Below are positions 1-7,214 of a stretch of DNA of 9,007 bases, piece by piece. The stretch is from NCBI GenBank assembly GCA_021803845.1, contig JAJZLA010000041.1:1-9007 (forward strand), written 5' to 3'. Below the pieces are notes generated by a model. It did no database searches. It saw only the letters and a list, made by a program, of their open reading frames with translations, and was not told where the DNA came from. How positions within the stretch are numbered: position 1 is the first letter of the stretch; every line of letters begins with the position of its first letter. This DNA comes from a bacterium. GTDB taxonomy: Bacteria > SZUA-79 > Acidulodesulfobacterales > Acidulodesulfobacteraceae. A program made the translations under genes and the position numbers.

Positions 1-281
1 CAGAATTAAAAATCTTTATTTTCTGGGACAGTTCGTATTGAAAGTGCGTTCCCGACGGGTTAAGTTCGTAACTTTTCTTAAAATATTCCAAAGACAGTCT
101 GTAATTTTTGTTTGAATAGCTTATTAAGCCGAGATAATAATAGGTTTCGCATAAAATGTCAGCGTTGTTTTTTTCCTTGGCGTAATTATTTTTAACGGCT
201 TCGTTAAAATATGCGGCAGCAGCTTTTAAATCGTTTTTGCCGAATTCCTCACGTCCCAGAAAATAAAGATTTTTAATTCTG
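1..281. repeat. Perfect 29-bp inverted repeat within the TPR gene
   Basis: Bases 1-29 are the exact reverse complement of bases 253-281, with a 223-nt spacer. The match ends at 30/252 (A versus C, where T would be needed). It could extend left of the window, which I cannot see. Both arms fall in the TPR coding frame (residues about 590-599 and 506-515) but encode unrelated peptides. Exact identity over 29 bases is far beyond chance in 9 kb. An assembly or amplification palindrome at a contig end is the simplest explanation; an invertible segment is the biological alternative. Confidence 0.9.
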
Positions 282-1798
282 TCTTCCGGCGGAAGCATAT
301 CGATGCTTGTTTTTAATAAAGCGATATAACCATCCCTGTTATTTAATTTTTTATACAGTTTCAGTTTTAAATTTATAATTTTATTTCTCAGTTTCAGGTT
401 TTTTATATTTTTTAAATTGATATTTTTTATTAACGAAAACGATTGTTCGTAATCCGCCGATTTAAAATAAATATCGGCAAGAAAATATTCGGAACGGGGG
501 CTTTTGTCTAAGGCATTATACTTTTTCGCATAAATTAAGGCGGCTTTCCGGTCTTTTTGTTTAAGTTTAATCTTAGAGAGATAAAGTTCGGTTTTCGGGT
601 TTATGTATTCAGGCGTAATTAAAAATTCTATTCTGCTTAAGGACGCAAATGCTTCGTCGAATTTTTTATTCTTATAGTCTTTTTTTATAATGTTATAAAT
701 TAATCCGGAAGCTCTTTTTTCTATTTCTATTTTTTCCTTTTCCGGCATATAAGGAAAATCGAAAAGGATTCTTTTCAGGTATTTTAATTCTTCGTCGGGC
801 TTATTTTCTTTGCCGTAATAACCGGCTATAAATTTTAACGATTTAAGTTTAATTCCAGGGTAGCCTATTTCGGAAGTTCCCCTTTCTATATATTTGATGC
901 CGGCGGGGTTTTTTTGTCCGGCCAGCGCCATGCCGTAATATACTAATCCGCTTTTATAATAATAGCCGGAGCAGTACTTCGAAGACCTTACGAAATAATC
1001 CAGCGCGACGGGATATTTTTTTTCTTTATAAGCGATCAGTCCTTTGTAATATGCCTTATAGCAGCGGTCTTTCTTTTTTGGGGTAAATAAATCGTTATTG
1101 TTTAAAATCAGAAGGGCGCCGGATAAATCGCCTTTATGGTTTATCAGGTAATCCAGATAAGCCGATTTGAAATAATTGTTTCTTTTCTTAAGGTATATTA
1201 TTTTTTTTAAAATTCTTTTAACGTCGTCTTTTTCATACAGGTTATCCGCCGATTTTGTCCTGCCGCAGGAAGCGTAGGATAAAGTCAGATAAATAAGCGA
1301 CCTGTCGTAAAGCCTGCCGCCTTTTTGGCTTTTGCTTAAAAGAAAATCGAAATCCCTTATGGAGCGCCTGTAATTTTTGAGGTTAAAATCCGTTCTTGCC
1401 ATATAAAATATAACGTTATAAATTTTTTTATAATCCGGATTTTTATATATAATTCTTTGAAAATAAGGCTTTGCCATATAAAAATTTCCCTGCTTGTATA
1501 AAATTTTTCCGCAAAGGAAATAAGCGTCCGATGATAGGGCTTTTCCCGTTTCGTAATTATTAAGTATAAATTTAAGGCGCCGGTATGCCGGGGCAAATCT
1601 GCCGGTTTTGTAGTCGTTTAACGCCTTTTGATACATAAGGGCGGCTTTGGGCGATACTGCAGAGGTTCCGGCGGTTCCGGCGGCTTCTGCGCAAACGGCG
1701 GCGTACCGCGGAAATATTAAAATACAGCCTGCGCTTATTGTTAAAAAAAGCGCAAACGCAAGCATAAGCGCAGGCGGATTATTTTTTATTTTTTTCAT
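1..1798 (-). CDS. Large exported TPR-repeat protein, 3' end missing
   Basis: An uninterrupted minus-strand frame of 599 codons starts at ATG 1798 and leaves the window at the left edge, so the C-terminus is unseen. The N-terminus (MKKIKNNPPALMLAFALFLT) is a basic stretch followed by a hydrophobic segment to about residue 30. A possible signal peptidase I site lies after VCA near residue 37. SAGC (Cys25) resembles a lipobox but lacks the usual -3 Leu. The rest is helical TPR-like repeats, for example residues 53-80, 91-121, 506-535 and 549-581 (YYYLGLISYSNKNYRLSLEY). Such proteins scaffold assemblies in the envelope or precede a catalytic domain, as in Slt-type lytic transglycosylases, but no catalytic domain is visible. 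The start lies inside the end of the sigma-54 activator gene (20-nt overlap, different frame) with no clear Shine-Dalgarno, suggesting co-transcription. The last ten residues are doubtful because bases 1-29 are an inverted copy of 253-281. Function is unknown. Confidence 0.8.
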   Translation of the reverse strand, partial: MKKIKNNPPALMLAFALFLTISAGCILIFPRYAAVCAEAAGTAGTSAVSPKAALMYQKALNDYKTGRFAPAYRRLKFILNNYETGKALSSDAYFLCGKILYKQGNFYMAKPYFQRIIYKNPDYKKIYNVIFYMARTDFNLKNYRRSIRDFDFLLSKSQKGGRLYDRSLIYLTLSYASCGRTKSADNLYEKDDVKRILKKIIYLKKRNNYFKSAYLDYLINHKGDLSGALLILNNNDLFTPKKKDRCYKAYYKGLIAYKEKKYPVALDYFVRSSKYCSGYYYKSGLVYYGMALAGQKNPAGIKYIERGTSEIGYPGIKLKSLKFIAGYYGKENKPDEELKYLKRILFDFPYMPEKEKIEIEKRASGLIYNIIKKDYKNKKFDEAFASLSRIEFLITPEYINPKTELYLSKIKLKQKDRKAALIYAKKYNALDKSPRSEYFLADIYFKSADYEQSFSLIKNINLKNIKNLKLRNKIINLKLKLYKKLNNRDGYIALLKTSIDMLPPEDRIKNLYFLGREEFGKNDLKAAAAYFNEAVKNNYAKEKNNADILCETYYYLGLISYSNKNYRLSLEYFKKSYELNPSGTHFQYELSQKIKIFNS

Positions 1799-3266
1799 AT
1801 CTTTTTAACTTTTCTATTAAGGTCGTTCTGTTAAGCCCCAACATCCTGGCGGCTTTTTCTTTGACGCCGCCGGAAATTTTGAGCGCCCTGTTTATAATAT
1901 CCATCTCGGCTTTTTCCATTTCTTTTTTAAGGTTTATTCCGAAATTCTTAATTTTCTCCCCGTAGATATCGATATCGACGGCTGGATTTGTTTTGAGTTC
2001 CGCGTCGGTTTTTTGTTCAGCGGGGTGTCCGGCGGCGGACGGATGCTTATATTTTTCGGGTATATCTTTTGCGGTAATAAGCCCGCTTTCGTTCAGGACG
2101 ACCAGCATCTCCATAATATTCTCAAGCTCTCTTACGTTTCCCGCCCAGCCGTAATTTAAAAGTATATCGAAAGCGTCTTCCGAGATGCCGTAAACCGCGC
2201 TGTTTTGAAAATCGGCGAATTTTTTTAAAAAATAATAAATTAAAACTATAGTATCAGCCTTTCTTTCCCTCAGGGGCAGGATATGAACCGGTATAACGTT
2301 AATTCTATAATAGAAATCTTCCCTAAACAGTTTTTTGGAAATCATTTCTTCTAAATTTTTATTCGTCGCAGAAATAATCCTGACGTCTATTTTTTTTGTT
2401 TTTAAAGAGCCTATCGGTTCGATTTCCCTTTCCTGGATAACGCGTAAAAGCTTAACCTGAAGCGAAAGGCTCATATCGCCTATCTCGTCTAAAAATAAGG
2501 TCGATTTATCCGCGAGGTCTAATCTGCCTGGCTTATCGGTAAACGCTCCCGTAAACGCTCCTTTTTTGTATCCGAAAAGCTCGCTTTCCAGAAGTCCTTC
2601 CGGAAAAGCCCCGCAGTTTACGGATACCATAGGGTTAATGCTTCTTCTGGACTTATTATGAATTAACCTTGCTATAAGCTCTTTGCCGGTTCCGGATTCT
2701 CCGGTTATAAGCACGGAACTTTCGGATTGCGCTATTTTACAGGCTTTTTCCATAACAGATTTAATATGCTTCGAGATGCCGTAAATGCTTATTCCGGCAT
2801 CGGCGGTATCGTCATTATTATGACAGAGGTCTTCGAGCAGAGTCGATGTTTTGTCTATAAATGCGTTGTAATGTTTTTTTTTAAAAATCTTCGAGTCTAT
2901 AAATTTTTCGTAATTTAATTTATCTATATTGGCCGGATGAATTATATGGTCTATATTGTGTTTTATTAAAAAAGTTATGTCCTGCCAGTTTAAATCTTCT
3001 ATATTGTTAACGTAAACATAGAGTTTAACGTTCCTTTTAGGGGTTATCTTAGATACCGCCGAGGCGTTAATCCGGCTGTATTCCGCAATAATATAAGTAT
3101 CGCTGTTAAAATTGGACGGAAGGTCTTTTACGCCGTTAAGTTCGGTTATCTTTTCCTCGGCGGCCGTTTTTACCAGAGCCCGCTTAATAAGAGCGCGGCT
3201 CTCTTCCCGTTCCGATATAATATAAATAATAGATATGTTTTTTTCCGTTTGACTAATATTATTCAT
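1779..3266 (-). CDS. Sigma-54-dependent activator with degenerate receiver (FleQ/FlrA-like)
   Basis: This 495-aa NtrC-family enhancer-binding protein has three parts. Residues about 11-125 look like a receiver fold, with beta-strand-like IIYII and YIIAE and a final HIIHPANIDKL where receivers have a K-P motif. The phospho-acceptor Asp is not evident (A or E in YIIAEYS) and the conserved Lys is His110. The AAA+ domain, about 158-405, is complete: Walker A GESGTGKE 189-196, sigma-54-contacting GAFTGA 236-241, Walker B LFLDE 257-261, FREDFYYR 314-321 with the arginine finger region, and WAGNVREL 374-381. A Fis-type helix-turn-helix spans about 452-490. The protein should hydrolyse ATP to open sigma-54 promoters, and its location beside flagellar genes and a -24/-12 promoter suggests a flagellar master regulator. 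The lost phosphorylation site suggests control by ligand or partner, as in FleQ (which senses c-di-GMP), but that is inference. No Shine-Dalgarno is seen at the start, and no other ATG lies before residue 172. It is divergent from the NYN gene and overlaps the TPR gene at its 3' end. Confidence 0.93.
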   Translation of the reverse strand: MNNISQTEKNISIIYIISEREESRALIKRALVKTAAEEKITELNGVKDLPSNFNSDTYIIAEYSRINASAVSKITPKRNVKLYVYVNNIEDLNWQDITFLIKHNIDHIIHPANIDKLNYEKFIDSKIFKKKHYNAFIDKTSTLLEDLCHNNDDTADAGISIYGISKHIKSVMEKACKIAQSESSVLITGESGTGKELIARLIHNKSRRSINPMVSVNCGAFPEGLLESELFGYKKGAFTGAFTDKPGRLDLADKSTLFLDEIGDMSLSLQVKLLRVIQEREIEPIGSLKTKKIDVRIISATNKNLEEMISKKLFREDFYYRINVIPVHILPLRERKADTIVLIYYFLKKFADFQNSAVYGISEDAFDILLNYGWAGNVRELENIMEMLVVLNESGLITAKDIPEKYKHPSAAGHPAEQKTDAELKTNPAVDIDIYGEKIKNFGINLKKEMEKAEMDIINRALKISGGVKEKAARMLGLNRTTLIEKLKRYEKNKK

Positions 3267-3278
3267 ATTATTTATAAT
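3249..3278 (+). promoter_or_regulatory. Sigma-70-type promoter for the NYN gene
   Basis: TTGACT at 3249-3254 (5 of 6 matches to -35) and a perfect TATAAT at 3273-3278 are separated by 18 nt. The predicted transcription start is about 3285, only about 3 nt before the ATG at 3288, so the transcript would be essentially leaderless. The -35 box lies within the first codons of the divergent activator gene. No experimental support; AT-rich sequence raises the chance of a random -10 match. Confidence 0.6.
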
Positions 3279-3287
3279 TTATATATA

Positions 3288-3845
3288 ATGCTTACTATAA
3301 TCGTTGACGGATATAATTTTATATTCAACTCTTATTTTAAAATACGTTTTAAATCGGACGAACTGCAAAAATTAAGAGAAGAAACTATAAATTTTTTATC
3401 AAAATATTATAATGTAAAAAGAAATAAAGTGGTAGTGGTTTTTGACGGATACAATACCGGCGAGCCCTTAGAGTCGAGATATAACCGTCAAAATATTGAA
3501 ATTATCTATTCTAAAAAAGACGAAAAAGCGGACGACGTAATCGTAAGACTGGCAAAAAGCATTACAGGAAGCCTGCTGATAGTCACGAACGACAACGATA
3601 TAAGGCGCCGCGCTTCGAGCGCATCCTGTTCCTGTTTGGACGTGGACGAGTTTATAAGGCTGGCGGAAAATATAATAGAGCAGGGAATATACGGCGGCGG
3701 CATCGAAAGCATTGCGGGCGGGGCGGAAGAGGAGGATTATGAAGACGGGATAGCCGGCAGAAGGGGAGGGGGCGCAAAAAAAGGCAATCCTCACCGCCTT
3801 TCTAAAAAAGAAAGGCTTAAAATGAAAAAAATCAAAAAGCTTTAA
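3288..3845 (+). CDS. YacP-like NYN-domain (PIN-like) ribonuclease
   Basis: A 185-aa protein of the YacP/Rae1 type, a small PIN-like metal-dependent RNase fold; Bacillus Rae1 cleaves mRNA on the ribosome. Expected acidic positions are visible: the start MLTIIVDGYN places D7 and N10, followed by VVVVFDGYN (D53), KADDVI (D82, D83) and VTNDNDIRRRA (D102, D104). I chose ATG 3288 because the family begins almost at IIVDGYN and because the promoter TATAAT lies just before it; an upstream ATG at 3249 would add 13 residues and put the promoter inside the gene. No Shine-Dalgarno is present. After residue about 135 the sequence becomes low-complexity: glycine-rich, then acidic (EEEDYED), then a glycine-rich and strongly basic tail ending KKERLKMKKIKKL, probably disordered and RNA-binding. 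It ends 6 nt from the fliH stop. A direct link to flagella is not indicated; family assignment is firm, substrate unknown. Confidence 0.88.
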   Translation: MLTIIVDGYNFIFNSYFKIRFKSDELQKLREETINFLSKYYNVKRNKVVVVFDGYNTGEPLESRYNRQNIEIIYSKKDEKADDVIVRLAKSITGSLLIVTNDNDIRRRASSASCSCLDVDEFIRLAENIIEQGIYGGGIESIAGGAEEEDYEDGIAGRRGGGAKKGNPHRLSKKERLKMKKIKKL

Positions 3846-3853
3846 ACTTTTTT
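3796..3853. terminator. Possible weak bidirectional termination region
   Basis: The NYN and fliH stops converge with 6 nt between them, so any terminator must lie within coding sequence. AAAAAG at 3834-3839 pairs with CTTTTT at 3847-3852. Read on the minus strand this hairpin is followed by seven T (3831-3825), which could end the fliH transcript. A stronger 8-bp stem, GCCTTTCT 3796-3803 with AGAAAGGC 3809-3816 and a 5-A loop, lies further inside the NYN gene but has no T-run in either direction. The first stem is A/T only and therefore weak. Confidence 0.3.
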
Positions 3854-4580
3854 AATCAGGGGTTACTTTCGTAAAAATCTTTTTTATCTGTTCGAGCTGA
3901 GTTTCGAGCCTTGCGTCTATTTCGCCGAAATCGGTTTTTATTATAACGCCGCCTCCAGGCATGTTGGCGTCGGGGATGAAGTTTATTGAAGTCTGCCTTT
4001 CTATGAAATTTTTTACCGCTTCTGGATTTCTATTTAAGACGGCGTAATCTGCTGGATTTAAACATACGGTAAACTTTACGGCGTCCGAAGATTTATTTAC
4101 CGCATCGGCTATTATTCCGGCGATTAGGCTGCTGTCGGCGGCGGTTTCCGCTTTTATTATAGTTTCTGCTATTTTTAAAGACAATTTTATTACGTCCTGT
4201 TTGACGTCTTCGTATAATTCGTTTTTAAATCTTTCTATGGATTCCGAAGCCCTGAAGATATTGCCGACTCCTTCTTCCGTCGATTTTAACGCATCTCTTT
4301 TGCCTTCGCCGAATCCTTCCGAATAACCTCTTTTGCGCGCTTCCTCGAAAACGGCGCTTTCTTTTTCTTCGTAGGCCTTTGCGGTTTTATATTTATAGCT
4401 TTCTATATATGAAATTATGAATTTTTGAAGGGAAGGGGGGACAGATTCCAATGCGGCGGTTAATTCTTTATTGTCGTCAGACTTTTCGCTCCTCAGTATA
4501 TTTACTAAAAGAGTTTTTTTTCCGTCGTATAAAGCATTTCCCTCCATGTCGAGTTCGCGGTCTTTTAAAATTTTGCTCAT
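3852..4580 (-). CDS. fliH: Flagellar export ATPase regulator FliH
   Basis: This 242-aa protein matches the FliH/YscL family, which binds FliI as a dimer, restrains and docks the export ATPase at the C-ring, and resembles the ATP synthase peripheral stalk. The N-terminus is variable and charged. A coiled-coil region around 60-100 contains glycine-spaced GYSEGFGEGKRDA (85-97), typical of the FliH GxxxG segment. The C-terminal domain runs from about 118, with LSLKIAETIIKAE (133-145), VCLNPADYAVL (172-182) and the closing GGGVIIKTDFGEIDARLE (209-226). Its ATG overlaps the fliG stop by 4 nt (ATGA) and no separate Shine-Dalgarno is evident, so translation is probably coupled. FliI, normally encoded next, is absent; a convergent NYN gene follows instead. 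Confidence 0.93.
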   Translation of the reverse strand: MSKILKDRELDMEGNALYDGKKTLLVNILRSEKSDDNKELTAALESVPPSLQKFIISYIESYKYKTAKAYEEKESAVFEEARKRGYSEGFGEGKRDALKSTEEGVGNIFRASESIERFKNELYEDVKQDVIKLSLKIAETIIKAETAADSSLIAGIIADAVNKSSDAVKFTVCLNPADYAVLNRNPEAVKNFIERQTSINFIPDANMPGGGVIIKTDFGEIDARLETQLEQIKKIFTKVTPD

Positions 4581-5578
4581 ACGAGTTTTTCGCTTTCGCT
4601 TTTTACGGCGAGGCTTATTTTGCCTTCGTCTTCAAGCCTTCTGGCGACTTTCAGTATTTCGTGCTGGACTTTTTCTACTTCCGATAGCTTTTTGGGTCCC
4701 ATAGCTTCAAGGTCGTCGTTAATCATTTCCTGCGCCCTTTTGGAGACGTTTGCCAGAATTTTGGTTCTAAGTTCGTCCGAAGCCGTTTTTAAAGCCAGAA
4801 CAATCTGGTCGTGGGAGACTTCCCTTAAAATTAACTGCATAGATTTGTCGTCCACGCTTGCAAGGTCGTCGAACGTGAACATAAGCTCCCTTATTTTTTC
4901 GGCTTCTTCTTTATCTAATTTTTCTATATCCGCAAGTATAGGCTCTTCTATGGATTTATCCATATTGTTTAAAATATCCGCCACTATTCTAACGCCGCCG
5001 ACTAATTTGCTCTGCGTCGAACCGGTCGATTTCAACTGTTCCTGAAGCACCTCGTCGAGGTCTTTGATTACGCCGGGCGGAACCCTTTCTAATTTTGACA
5101 GCCTGAAAACTACCTGCGACCTTATGGAAGAAGGCAGAAGGCCGACTACCACCGCCGCCGACATAGGCTCTAAGTGTCCAAGTATAAGCGCGATTGTCTG
5201 CGGATGTTCGTTTTTTACGAAATCGGCTATAATGTGCGGGTCAAGCCATTTTAAGGTCTGGAGTCCTTCTTCTTCAATAGGTCCGTGCAGGTTGTCCAAT
5301 ATTTTTTTTGCTTTTTCCGGGTCTAAAGATTTTGCTATAAGGTTTTTTACGTAGTCGTCTCCCTTTACTACGATGCCTACTTTAGAGAAATTAGAATTGA
5401 AGTCTTTAAGTACGTTTTCGGAATCGTCTTTTTCTATAGTAGGAAGCTGGTCCATATATTTGGTAATTTTTTGAATTTCCATTAATTCCAGCCTTTTTAT
5501 TATTTCCGATGCGGCATCGTCGCCTACGGAAACCAGAAATATGGCGGCCTTTTCGGGGCCTGAAAATCTTCTAGACAT
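4577..5578 (-). CDS. fliG: Flagellar motor switch protein FliG
   Basis: A full-length FliG of 333 aa (family about 330-340). It forms the upper C-ring: its N-terminal domain binds the FliF tail, the middle and C-terminal domains contact FliM, and the C-terminal torque helix interacts with the MotA stator. The N-terminal MSRRFSGPEKAAIFLVSVG is characteristic. The middle-domain EHPQT motif is at 124-128, with PPGVIKDLDEVL nearby at 167-178. The hinge and C-terminal domain show MFTF at 233-236 and the charged torque-helix region DELRTKILANVSKRAQEM (268-285) followed by DDLEAMG. The start is 2 nt after the fliF stop; the GA-rich AGAGAG at the end of fliF probably serves as a weak ribosome binding site. 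It overlaps fliH by 4 nt. No anomalies seen. Confidence 0.97.
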   Translation of the reverse strand: MSRRFSGPEKAAIFLVSVGDDAASEIIKRLELMEIQKITKYMDQLPTIEKDDSENVLKDFNSNFSKVGIVVKGDDYVKNLIAKSLDPEKAKKILDNLHGPIEEEGLQTLKWLDPHIIADFVKNEHPQTIALILGHLEPMSAAVVVGLLPSSIRSQVVFRLSKLERVPPGVIKDLDEVLQEQLKSTGSTQSKLVGGVRIVADILNNMDKSIEEPILADIEKLDKEEAEKIRELMFTFDDLASVDDKSMQLILREVSHDQIVLALKTASDELRTKILANVSKRAQEMINDDLEAMGPKKLSEVEKVQHEILKVARRLEDEGKISLAVKSESEKLV

Positions 5579-5580
5579 AT

Positions 5581-7182
5581 TTATATCTCTCTATTCGATT
5601 CTTTCAGTAAATTTTTTACGTAATTCGTCGCCGCATCAGGGTCGGCTTTTACTATGTTGACCGCAACGTCTTTCATATTGGGCTCAGGCTTTTGAACGGA
5701 TTCCTGCTTTATCTGGGCAAGCGTTTCGAGCCTTTCTTCCTGCGCCAGTCTTGCCGGTAAGCGCGATTCATAAGTAGTAATGTATTTTATCAAGGGACGC
5801 AAAATAATCAGTATTAATAATACTATGCCTATTAAAATAACGCCGTATCTGACTATTTCTCCGAGATTCGATTTAATAACGGACGTTATGGACTTTTTAG
5901 CCGGAGCCGGTATCGCGTAGCGTATTCTCTTGAACGGAATATTAGCTACCACTACTTTGTCTTTAGCCGTTTTAGAATAACCGATAGCCGTTTTGACGAT
6001 ATTATTAAAGAGGGTCATTTCGGAAGAACTTCTGGGAATATATTTCACCGACGGCGCGCCTTTGGAAGAGGTTGCCTTTTTATATGTTCCGTTGACGAGA
6101 ACCGAAGCATAAACTCTCTGCACCGTTCCTACCGGATATGAAATTTTTTCTATTTTCTTCGACACGTCGTAATTTGTAGTTTCTTTTTTGATGGTGTGAG
6201 TGCTTGGTTTTGCCGTAGGGATAGGCGTCTTTCCCGGCGGAAGATTCGATTTCGCTCCGGGAATACCGTAAGGCTTTAAAGCGCCAGTTGAAGAAGACCT
6301 GTATGTCTGCTGAGAAACTATAGCCGTAGTATTAGGATTATAAGTTAATTTAGATTCGGTTTTTTTTGAAAAATCTACTTTTACATATACTTTAGACGTA
6401 ACGTTTCCTTCCCCCACGACGGGTATGAGCATAGAATTTATTTTATTTTCTAAATTTTTTTCGATTTTATGTACGTAATTAAGCTGATTAACCGTATATT
6501 CAAAAGAACTTTTCGTCGGAATGGACAGCACCCGTCCGTCCGTATCTACGACCGTTATGTTTTTAGGCTTTAGGCCCTCTACCGCGCTGGCGACTAAATG
6601 GATTATTCCATTTACCTGCATTTTATTTAAAGTCATGCCGGATTTCAGTTTTACTATGACGGACGCTTTGGCGGGAGCCCTTCTGGTTACAAATACCGAC
6701 TGCCGGGGCAGGACTATAAGGACTCTTGAATATTTAATGCTGTTAATCTGGTCTATCGTTCTTTCTAATTCTCCCTGTAATGCTCTCTGATAATCTACGT
6801 GCTGCATGAAATCCGTCATTCCAATCTGAACTTTGTCGAATATGGAAAATCCCACCCCTTCCTGGCGGGGAAGACCTATGGAAGCAAGTTTAAGGCGGGT
6901 TTCGTAAACTTCGTTTTTAGGAATAAGAATAGTCTTTCCCCTGTCGGAAAGCTTATACGGGATATTGTAGGAATGAAGCTTATCGATTATGCCGGATGCG
7001 GCGGGCGCGTTTAAATTAGAATAAAGAACGCCGTATCGAGGAGCGGTCGCATAAACCGCCGTAAAATAAACAGCTATGGCGACCCCGATGATTACGAGGG
7101 CAAATACGATCTTCCGTTCTACCGAAAGCTCGACGAAAAAAGTTTTTAACTGGGAACCGAAGTCCTTGAACGTAGCGGCCAT
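5581..7182 (-). CDS. fliF: Flagellar MS-ring protein FliF
   Basis: A full-length FliF of 533 aa, which forms the inner-membrane MS ring, the base for the rod, C-ring and export gate. A first transmembrane helix spans about 24-44 and is followed by the YscJ/FliF ring-building motifs (YGVLYSNL, IPYKLSDRGKTILIP, GLPRQEGVGFSIFD, QRALQGELERTI) to about 220. The second periplasmic region contains a Pro/Ser/Thr-rich insert around 295-330 typical of the beta-collar loop. A second transmembrane helix spans about 446-463. A cytoplasmic tail ends in DPDAATNYVKNLLKE (514-528), the FliG-binding segment; the Trp often present there (for example in Salmonella) is replaced. No Shine-Dalgarno precedes the ATG; the leader is an ACATA-type tandem repeat. 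The fliE stop is 32 nt upstream, so reinitiation from fliE may contribute to translation. Confidence 0.97.
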   Translation of the reverse strand: MAATFKDFGSQLKTFFVELSVERKIVFALVIIGVAIAVYFTAVYATAPRYGVLYSNLNAPAASGIIDKLHSYNIPYKLSDRGKTILIPKNEVYETRLKLASIGLPRQEGVGFSIFDKVQIGMTDFMQHVDYQRALQGELERTIDQINSIKYSRVLIVLPRQSVFVTRRAPAKASVIVKLKSGMTLNKMQVNGIIHLVASAVEGLKPKNITVVDTDGRVLSIPTKSSFEYTVNQLNYVHKIEKNLENKINSMLIPVVGEGNVTSKVYVKVDFSKKTESKLTYNPNTTAIVSQQTYRSSSTGALKPYGIPGAKSNLPPGKTPIPTAKPSTHTIKKETTNYDVSKKIEKISYPVGTVQRVYASVLVNGTYKKATSSKGAPSVKYIPRSSSEMTLFNNIVKTAIGYSKTAKDKVVVANIPFKRIRYAIPAPAKKSITSVIKSNLGEIVRYGVILIGIVLLILIILRPLIKYITTYESRLPARLAQEERLETLAQIKQESVQKPEPNMKDVAVNIVKADPDAATNYVKNLLKESNREI

Positions 7183-7186
7183 TTAT

Positions 7187-7209
7187 ATGTTATGTTATGT
7201 TATGTTATG
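7187..7209. repeat. Pentanucleotide tandem repeat (ATGTT)4.6 in the fliF leader
   Basis: Four exact ATGTT units (7187-7206) plus ATG (7207-7209) lie in the 32-nt fliE-fliF gap. On the coding strand this reads as AACAT repeats ending 4 nt before the fliF ATG. They fill the position where a ribosome binding site would be expected, and no purine-rich GGAG-like motif is present. Such short tandem arrays can change copy number by slippage. Confidence 0.9.
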
Positions 7210-7214
7210 CGTTA

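Noticed and set aside
1357..1596. A short minus-strand open frame of 79 codons
   Set aside because: It lies in another frame of the long TPR gene and shows no protein-like features.
3468..3794. Minus-strand open frames opposite the NYN gene
   Set aside because: The plus-strand NYN protein has conserved active-site motifs; the opposite frames have none.
4451..5354. Several plus-strand open frames opposite fliH and fliG
   Set aside because: They are antisense to clearly conserved genes and look like codon-bias shadows, with Ser/Phe/Ile-rich translations and no recognisable domain.
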